From contig CAMLJW010000153.1 of assembly GCA_946480485.1 (NCBI GenBank), forward strand, positions 1 to 10,849: 10,849 nucleotides of DNA. The letters are read 5' to 3'. This DNA is from an uncultured Streptomyces sp. GTDB taxonomy: Bacteria; Actinomycetota; Actinomycetes; Streptomycetales; Streptomycetaceae. This document shows, piece by piece, positions 7,107 through 10,849 of the stretch. The position numbers and the translations under genes are program-made. Each line of letters starts with the position of its first letter. Position 1 is the first letter of the stretch. Under the pieces are notes generated by a model, which was not told where the DNA came from, did no database searches, and saw only the letters and a program-made list of their open reading frames with translations.

Positions 7107-7777
7107 GATGTCTCCTTCCGCAGTACTGTCCGAGCCCCGTGTGCGATGGGCTCCGCCCACGTGGGGTGCGGCCGGCCCGCGGACTCCGGTCGCGCCAGCA
7201 GGCGGACGAAGCCGCCCTCCTCTCGAGTGACCCGCAGCGGGTGCAACCCGCCGGCCCAGGCGAGACGGGCGAAATCTGCCGGGGAGTGATGCCGGACCAT
7301 CCGGCCGGTCAGGCGCAGCAGCGCGCCCATCAACAGCCCCGGCGGGGCGTGTTCGACCACGACGACCAGTCCGCCGGGACGAGTCACCCGACCCACTTCG
7401 CGCAGCGCCGCCCGGTGATCGGACCAGTGGTTGAAGGACGTGGTGCTCAGTACCAGGTCGGCGCTCGCGTCGGGCGCCGGCAGCCGCTCCGCGGTGGCGA
7501 CCGTCAGCTCGGCCTGCGGCAGTCGGCGGCCAGCCACATCGATCATGCGCTGTGCGGGGTCGACGCCCCGCAACCGGGCCTGCGGCCAGCGCTGCGCCAC
7601 TCGGTCGAGGAGCGCTCCGGTGCCGCAGCCGATGTCGAGCACGGACTGCGGCACGGTCCCGTGCGCGTCCACCGCGGCGAGAGCCAGTCGGTGCGCGACT
7701 CCGCAGGTCGCGCCGTGTCGCTGGTCGTAGGTGTCCGCAGCCTTGTTGAAGGCCGCCACGAATCCGGGATCCTTCAC
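7103..7777 (-). CDS. Class I SAM-dependent methyltransferase
   Basis: This 224-residue cytosolic Rossmann-fold methyltransferase of the Methyltransf_11/UbiE-like group transfers methyl from S-adenosylmethionine to a small molecule. Motif I is VLDIGCGTGALL (46-57). The acidic residue binding the SAM ribose is in GVDPAQRM (Asp73), and the post-motif RVTRPGGLVVVVEH is near 130-143. The first 30 residues (AFNKAADTYDQRHG) match the usual lid helix. The start is GTG at 7777, overlapping the P450 stop as GTGA, and its own stop overlaps the next GTG in the same way. Stoichiometric, coupled translation of P450, methyltransferase and hydroxylase is therefore likely. O-methylation of a hydroxyl made by one of the oxygenases is the simplest reading; C- or N-methylation cannot be excluded. 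Confidence 0.88.
   Translation of the reverse strand: MKDPGFVAAFNKAADTYDQRHGATCGVAHRLALAAVDAHGTVPQSVLDIGCGTGALLDRVAQRWPQARLRGVDPAQRMIDVAGRRLPQAELTVATAERLPAPDASADLVLSTTSFNHWSDHRAALREVGRVTRPGGLVVVVEHAPPGLLMGALLRLTGRMVRHHSPADFARLAWAGGLHPLRVTREEGGFVRLLARPESAGRPHPTWAEPIAHGARTVLRKETS
7112..7117 (-). promoter_or_regulatory. Shine-Dalgarno of the FAD monooxygenase
   Basis: AAGGAG (minus strand) is 5 nt before GTG 7106, inside the end of the methyltransferase gene. It fixes the hydroxylase start. Confidence 0.7.
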
Positions 7778-9174
7778 GCCAGCTCGACCGCCTCTCGTAC
7801 GGAGCCGGTCACCGAGGCCAGTTGCCGGTCCCGGCGCGGTGCGGCGACGGTGACGGGAAGGCCGTGGTCAGGCACCAGGGATATCTTGATCTTGCGGTCG
7901 ATCCGGGTGCCTTCCACCACCGGCAGCCGGAATCGCTGCAGGAGGATGCTGAGCACGATCTTCATCTCGAGGAGCGCGAAGGCGCGCCCCAGGCAGCTGT
8001 GCGGGCCGGCGCCGAACGGGAGATAGCCGTACGAGTCCGGGGAGGCCCCCGTCCAGCGGTCGGGGCGGAAGTCGAGCGGGTCGGTGAAGACCTCGGGCAG
8101 CCGGTGCGATACGTAGGAACTGAAGAACAAGGTGGTGTCCCGAGGGATCGGGTACGGGCCGAGTGTGCAGTCCTCGGCCGCGTAGCGCAGGCCCATCGAG
8201 GCGGGTGGGAAGAGCCGCAGGGTCTCCTTCAGCACTCGGTCGAGCAGCGGGAGCCGGTCGAAGTCGGCGGCCTCGGCGGGGGCGCCTCCCAGCTCGGCCT
8301 CCAACTCGTCGCACAGGTCGTTGCGCACCTGTGGGTGCTGGTCGAGCATCAGCAGGGTCCAGGTCAGGGCGGAGGCACTGCTGTCGTGGCAGAACGAGGT
8401 GTAGGCCTCGCCGACCAACTCGTCCTCGGTGAGTCCCTGGTCCTGGTCGTCCCGGGCTGCGATCAGCATCGAGATCATGTCCTCGCCCGGGTTGTCCCGC
8501 TTGGCGACGATGATCTTGCGAATCGCCGAGTCGAGTTGGTCGGCCGCTCGCAGCGTCCGGCGGTAGGACATGCCGGGCATGTCCAGCGGCAGCAGCAGCG
8601 TGATGGGGGCGGTGGCCGAGGCGAGCAGCCGCTCCATCAGCCCGTTGAGCCGGTCGACATCATCGGTCTCCGCGACATCGAAGAGGGTCCGCATGCCGAT
8701 ACGGAGCATCAGGCGGGAGAGATCGTGGTCGATCCGCCGGACCTCGCCGACCTGGAACCGATCCAGCTCCTCCTCGGTGACCTCCACGATCGCCTTGTGG
8801 TGCTGCGCCACCGCCCGGGAGTGGAAGGCGGGTTGCATCAGTCCCCGGTGCCGACGATGCGGCTCGCCGTTCAGCTTGAGCAGGCCCTGGGTGAGTCGGG
8901 CCATACCCGAACGCGGTGGCATGCGCAGTTCCCGAAAGGCGTCGGCGATGAAGCTCTGCGGCCGCCCGAACATCTCGCGCTGGTACTTCGGACCGAAGAC
9001 GAAGACGTGCTTCGGAGCGCGCGGCGTCGTGGTGCTGATCTCGCCGTACCGCTGGTGCATGGACGTGAAGAAGGCCAGCGGGTCGGCGAGCATCTTCAGC
9101 GCGCGCAACTGCCAGCCGAGAACCGGTAACTGCGCCGGCCCCGGCAGACGGGGAGCCGCGATTCGCCTGGGCAC
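7774..9174 (-). CDS. Cytochrome P450
   Basis: This 466-residue soluble heme monooxygenase resembles the CYP branch with bacterial P450s of about 450-470 residues. Landmarks are the N-terminal LPGPAQLPVLG, the K-helix ExxR (Glu317-Arg320 in KETLRLFPP), FRPDRW (369-374) and the heme loop FGAGPHSCLG (387-396), with Cys394 as the iron ligand. The I-helix oxygen-activation motif, usually AGxDT(T/S), reads FCHDSS here (261-266): the Gly is Cys and the conserved Thr is Ser. The GTG start at 9174 has GGAGG 5 nt upstream; an in-frame GTG at 9198 would add eight residues but lacks that support. Codon 16 (9129-9127) is TTA, suggesting bldA dependence of the whole operon. It is the first gene of the operon, overlapping the methyltransferase by GTGA. 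The substrate is unknown; hydroxylation or oxidative coupling of a natural product is likely. Confidence 0.92.
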   Translation of the reverse strand: MPRRIAAPRLPGPAQLPVLGWQLRALKMLADPLAFFTSMHQRYGEISTTTPRAPKHVFVFGPKYQREMFGRPQSFIADAFRELRMPPRSGMARLTQGLLKLNGEPHRRHRGLMQPAFHSRAVAQHHKAIVEVTEEELDRFQVGEVRRIDHDLSRLMLRIGMRTLFDVAETDDVDRLNGLMERLLASATAPITLLLPLDMPGMSYRRTLRAADQLDSAIRKIIVAKRDNPGEDMISMLIAARDDQDQGLTEDELVGEAYTSFCHDSSASALTWTLLMLDQHPQVRNDLCDELEAELGGAPAEAADFDRLPLLDRVLKETLRLFPPASMGLRYAAEDCTLGPYPIPRDTTLFFSSYVSHRLPEVFTDPLDFRPDRWTGASPDSYGYLPFGAGPHSCLGRAFALLEMKIVLSILLQRFRLPVVEGTRIDRKIKISLVPDHGLPVTVAAPRRDRQLASVTGSVREAVELA

Positions 9175-9179
9175 GGGAA

Positions 9180-9184
9180 CCTCC
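9180..9184 (-). promoter_or_regulatory. Shine-Dalgarno of the P450
   Basis: GGAGG on the minus strand lies 5 nt before GTG 9174 and supports it over GTG 9198. Confidence 0.65.
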
Positions 9185-9212
9185 AGTGTGTAAATCACGC
9201 TGTCAAAGATGC

Positions 9213-9241
9213 AGAGTAGGACATGACAAAACGAACGACAA
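9213..9241 (-). promoter_or_regulatory. Candidate promoter of the P450 operon
   Basis: On the minus strand a -35-like TTGTCG (9236-9241) and a -10-like TACTCT (9213-9218) are separated by exactly 17 nt, about 40 nt upstream of GTG 9174. A 7-bp inverted repeat (CGAACGA 9232-9238, TCGTTCG 9254-9260) overlaps the -35. A second -35-like TTGACA at about 9201-9206 has no good -10 partner. Confidence 0.4.
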
Positions 9242-9312
9242 CCCTTGTAATCCTCGTTCGACTGGTGTCAACTTGTCCTGGTCCGGCCGTCGATACCCTG
9301 CCGCCACGTGAA

Positions 9313-9356
9313 ACGCCACCGGATCCGCCGCGGGTGAGCGGCGGATCCGGTGGCGT
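9313..9356 (-). terminator. Strong terminator hairpin after the SDR gene
   Basis: There is a perfect 18-bp stem (9314-9331 with 9338-9355), plus a closing A-T pair, around the 6-nt loop GGGTGA. It lies 23 bp beyond the SDR stop. It separates the SDR transcript from the P450 operon promoter downstream on the same strand. Confidence 0.85.
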
Positions 9357-9378
9357 ACGGCGGTCGTGCCCGGGAGCT

Positions 9379-10245
9379 CTACAGCTCCGCGGTGAAGTTC
9401 TCCCAGTGTGGCTGCCGACCGTCGCGATCGGTAAAGCCGTAGTGCTCCATCAGGTGCCAGGAGGCCATGGCGCGCCCGGCGAACTTGGCGACGTCCGGAT
9501 CGGCAGCGAGCGCCGCCACCGCACGGCCGACGTAGTGCGGGGTCTCCGAGCCACCGAAGTGACGGTCTTTCACAATGCCGTCCCGCCACGTCTCCTCGGT
9601 GACGCCGAAGGCTTCGAGCATCGCCTCGGAGCGCAGGAATCCCGGCGTCACCGCCACCGCGGTCACTCCGTGCGGCCTGAGCTCCTCGGACATCCCGAGG
9701 GCCAGCCGGATCGCCGAGGCCTTGGCCAGGTCGTAGAAGAGGTTGCCTCGGTAGTCCGGCTTGTACCCGTCGGTGATCTCGATGATCAGTCCGGACTTCC
9801 GGGCCACCATGAGGGGGGCGCCGTAGCGTGAGGTGATGAGGTGCGAGTGCACGGCCCGTTCCTGCATGAGCAGGCCCTTGGCCAGATCGTGCTTCCAGAA
9901 CGGCGTCTGCCAGGAGGTGAGTTCGTCACCACCCCAGATGTCGTTGACCAGGATGTCGAGCCGGCCGTCCTGCTCCTCTGTGATCCGTGCGAAAAGCGCC
10001 TCGACCTGTTCGGGCACCGTGTGGTCAACCCGGACGGGGATGCCGACGCCGCCTTCCTCGCCGACCAGTTCCGCCGTCTCCTCGATCGTTTCGGGACGGT
10101 TCCCGGTCGCCGGACGGCCAGCGACGCTTCGGCCGGTGCAGTAGACCGTGGCCCCTTGGGCGCCCAGCTCCCGGGCGATGCCCCGGCCGGCCCCTCGGGT
10201 GGCACCCGCCACGACCGCTACCCGCCCCTGCAATGCGTTGGACAA
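9379..10245 (-). CDS. Short-chain dehydrogenase/reductase family oxidoreductase
   Basis: This 288-residue Rossmann-fold SDR uses NAD(P)H to reduce or oxidise a carbonyl or alcohol. The cofactor motif GATRGAG (14-20) and catalytic YDLAK (Tyr171, Lys175) are intact. The usual NNAG is LVNDIWGG (99-106), and the usual catalytic serine region reads IIEITDGY (154-161), with Thr158 where Ser is expected. These features recall DHRS1-like SDRs. The start is placed at TTG 10245, which has AAGGGAG 5 nt upstream and directly precedes SNALQGRVAVV, a normal SDR beginning. In-frame ATG 10284 and 10302 lack a good Shine-Dalgarno, and the second falls in the UvrA remnant. The C-terminal WHLMEHYGFTD segment is ordinary for this subgroup. 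The gene is alone on its transcript, between a pseudogene and a strong terminator. It may add a ketoreduction step to the adjacent tailoring set (inference). Confidence 0.85.
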   Translation of the reverse strand: MSNALQGRVAVVAGATRGAGRGIARELGAQGATVYCTGRSVAGRPATGNRPETIEETAELVGEEGGVGIPVRVDHTVPEQVEALFARITEEQDGRLDILVNDIWGGDELTSWQTPFWKHDLAKGLLMQERAVHSHLITSRYGAPLMVARKSGLIIEITDGYKPDYRGNLFYDLAKASAIRLALGMSEELRPHGVTAVAVTPGFLRSEAMLEAFGVTEETWRDGIVKDRHFGGSETPHYVGRAVAALAADPDVAKFAGRAMASWHLMEHYGFTDRDGRQPHWENFTAEL

Positions 10246-10250
10246 CGACT

Positions 10251-10257
10251 CTCCCTT
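10251..10257 (-). promoter_or_regulatory. Shine-Dalgarno of the SDR gene
   Basis: AAGGGAG (minus strand) is 5 nt before TTG 10245. It is the only convincing ribosome site among the candidate starts. Confidence 0.55.
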
Positions 10258-10289
10258 ATCCGAACTGTGAGATTGGTCGATCATTCGGG

Positions 10290-10547
10290 CCCGGCGAAGC
10301 ACAGGGGCTCAGGCCGGTGGCCACACTCACGCGCGATTCTCGCAGCAAGCGGCCCGGCCTGGTGCTGCTCGACGAGCCCGTGACCGGTTGACTTCGACGC
10401 GATCCTCGACGAGGGAAGCACGGTCATCATCGCCGAACACGATCTGCACGTGGCCGCCGTCGCGGACTGGGTCATCGACCTCGGCCCGGGCAGCGGGGAT
10501 GCGGGTGGCCGGAGGGCACACCCGAGAAGGTCACCACAGAGGATCGA
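10290..10547 (+). pseudogene. Decayed 3' remnant of a second UvrA-like (DrrC-type) gene
   Basis: Three pieces in three frames match the last ABC domain of the intact UvrA-like protein in this window. Piece 1 (10293-10388) reads GEAQGLRPVATLTRD and then [11 protein letters not shown], covering the end of the signature and Walker B. It meets a TGA because about 32 nt, encoding the expected LHPADVQRLVD, are deleted. Piece 2 (10390 to about 10510) reads [20 protein letters not shown] and then [16 protein letters not shown]. Over a 30-residue stretch it shares 25 residues with the intact copy. Piece 3 (10512 to about 10547) reads EGTPEKV after a second frameshift. No upstream part of the gene (Walker A, zinc fingers) is present, so it is a truncated, frameshifted relic. 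It is too diverged at silent positions to be a recent copy of 2609-5080. Its left end overlaps the region just upstream of the SDR start. Confidence 0.8.
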
Positions 10548-10549
10548 CT

Positions 10550-10568
10550 GCCCGCTGTCTCAGCGGGC
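10550..10568. repeat. Short hairpin after the UvrA remnant
   Basis: GCCCGCTG (10550-10557) and CAGCGGGC (10561-10568) form a perfect 8-bp stem with loop TCT. The position fits the former terminator of the decayed UvrA-like gene. Confidence 0.5.
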
Positions 10569-10847
10569 TGGTTGCGCTCTATCCGTCCTCCGCGGAGAGC
10601 CTGCCGGGCGTTGCGCCAAGCGCGTCGCGCTTTCGTCGTCGTCCAGACGCTGGGCTTCGCGCCGCCATGTGTCCTCGCACATCACCACGGTGCCGACCCG
10701 CGGTCGGCACCGTGGTGATGTGCGAGCAACGGAGGCCGGGCCGCTCGGGTCGGGCCCGGCCATCACCACCCGCTCGGTCTGGCCGTAGTGGTCGACCATC
10801 TCCATGGCGCGCAGGCGGCGTTCCAGGTCTTGGGCATCGGCTGCGCC
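10560..10847 (-). CDS. Possible partial reading frame running off the right edge
   Basis: On the minus strand a frame is open from the window edge (10847) to a TGA at 10560. Its first roughly 42 codons have strongly GC-rich third positions and read like real protein ([20 protein letters not shown] and onward to [10 protein letters not shown]). From about 10726 the frame enters a perfect 25-bp-stem hairpin and codon quality drops, then partly recovers in a [15 protein letters not shown] stretch. I do not recognise a family. It could be the 3' end of a real gene containing a palindrome, a gene broken by the hairpin, or chance. An ATG at 10805 is internal and there is no reason to choose it as the start. 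Confidence 0.35.
   Translation of the reverse strand, partial: GAADAQDLERRLRAMEMVDHYGQTERVVMAGPDPSGPASVARTSPRCRPRVGTVVMCEDTWRREAQRLDDDESATRLAQRPAGSPRRTDRAQPAR
10674..10726. repeat. Perfect 25-bp inverted repeat (strong hairpin)
   Basis: The arms 10674-10698 and 10702-10726 are exactly complementary over 25 bp, with a 3-nt CGC spacer. It is the longest perfect hairpin in the window. It could be a factor-independent terminator for genes entering from the right, or a remnant of mobile DNA. No U-tract is present. Confidence 0.75.
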
Positions 10848-10849
10848 GC

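Noticed and set aside
10290..10547. Recent tandem duplication of the UvrA-like 3' end
   Set aside because: The remnant differs at many silent sites and several residues from 4730-5010, so it comes from a diverged relative and not a recent copy.
1..10849. tRNA, rRNA, CRISPR array or insertion sequence
   Set aside because: I found no cloverleaf-like segment, no regularly spaced repeats and no transposase motifs on either strand. An integrated element at the left edge remains only a suspicion.

Overview
This window looks like Streptomyces chromosome or a closely related actinomycete. GC is very high, third codon positions are strongly GC-biased, GTG and TTG starts are common, and rare TTA leucine codons are present. 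One small protein belongs to the actinomycete DUF397-like group.

Layout: (1) 1-618 holds the edge of an accessory region, with two hairpins followed by a two-gene unit (DUF397-like protein, then a tiny zinc ribbon). (2) 876-2330, minus strand, is a Tat-exported multicopper oxidase with a convincing promoter and terminator. (3) 2609-5080, plus strand and divergent from the oxidase, is a UvrA-like ABC ATPase of the short drug-resistance class (DrrC/UvrA2-like) that lacks the UvrB-binding domain. A hairpin at 5095-5125 separates it from the convergent operon. (4) 9174 down to 5145, minus strand, is a tightly coupled four-gene operon: cytochrome P450, SAM methyltransferase, FAD aromatic hydroxylase and F420-type (Ddn-like) nitroreductase. 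The first three genes overlap by GTGA. (5) 10245-9379, minus strand, is an SDR oxidoreductase with its own strong terminator hairpin. (6) 10290-10547, plus strand, is a decayed remnant of the 3' end of a second UvrA-like gene. (7) At the right edge are a perfect 25-bp-stem hairpin and a probable partial reading frame that runs off the window.

How the genes may work together (inference): P450, O- or C-methyltransferase, flavin hydroxylase, F420 reductase and SDR together form a typical tailoring set for an aromatic or polyketide natural product. A DrrC-like UvrA protein is the kind of self-resistance gene found beside DNA-intercalating antibiotics. No core biosynthetic gene (PKS, NRPS, terpene cyclase) lies in the window, so this is either the edge of a cluster or a stand-alone modification and resistance island. 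Three genes (oxidase, UvrA-like, P450) each carry one TTA codon within the first 16 codons. This predicts shared dependence on the bldA leucyl-tRNA, and so expression late in development. Start codons were reassigned by Shine-Dalgarno position for five genes.
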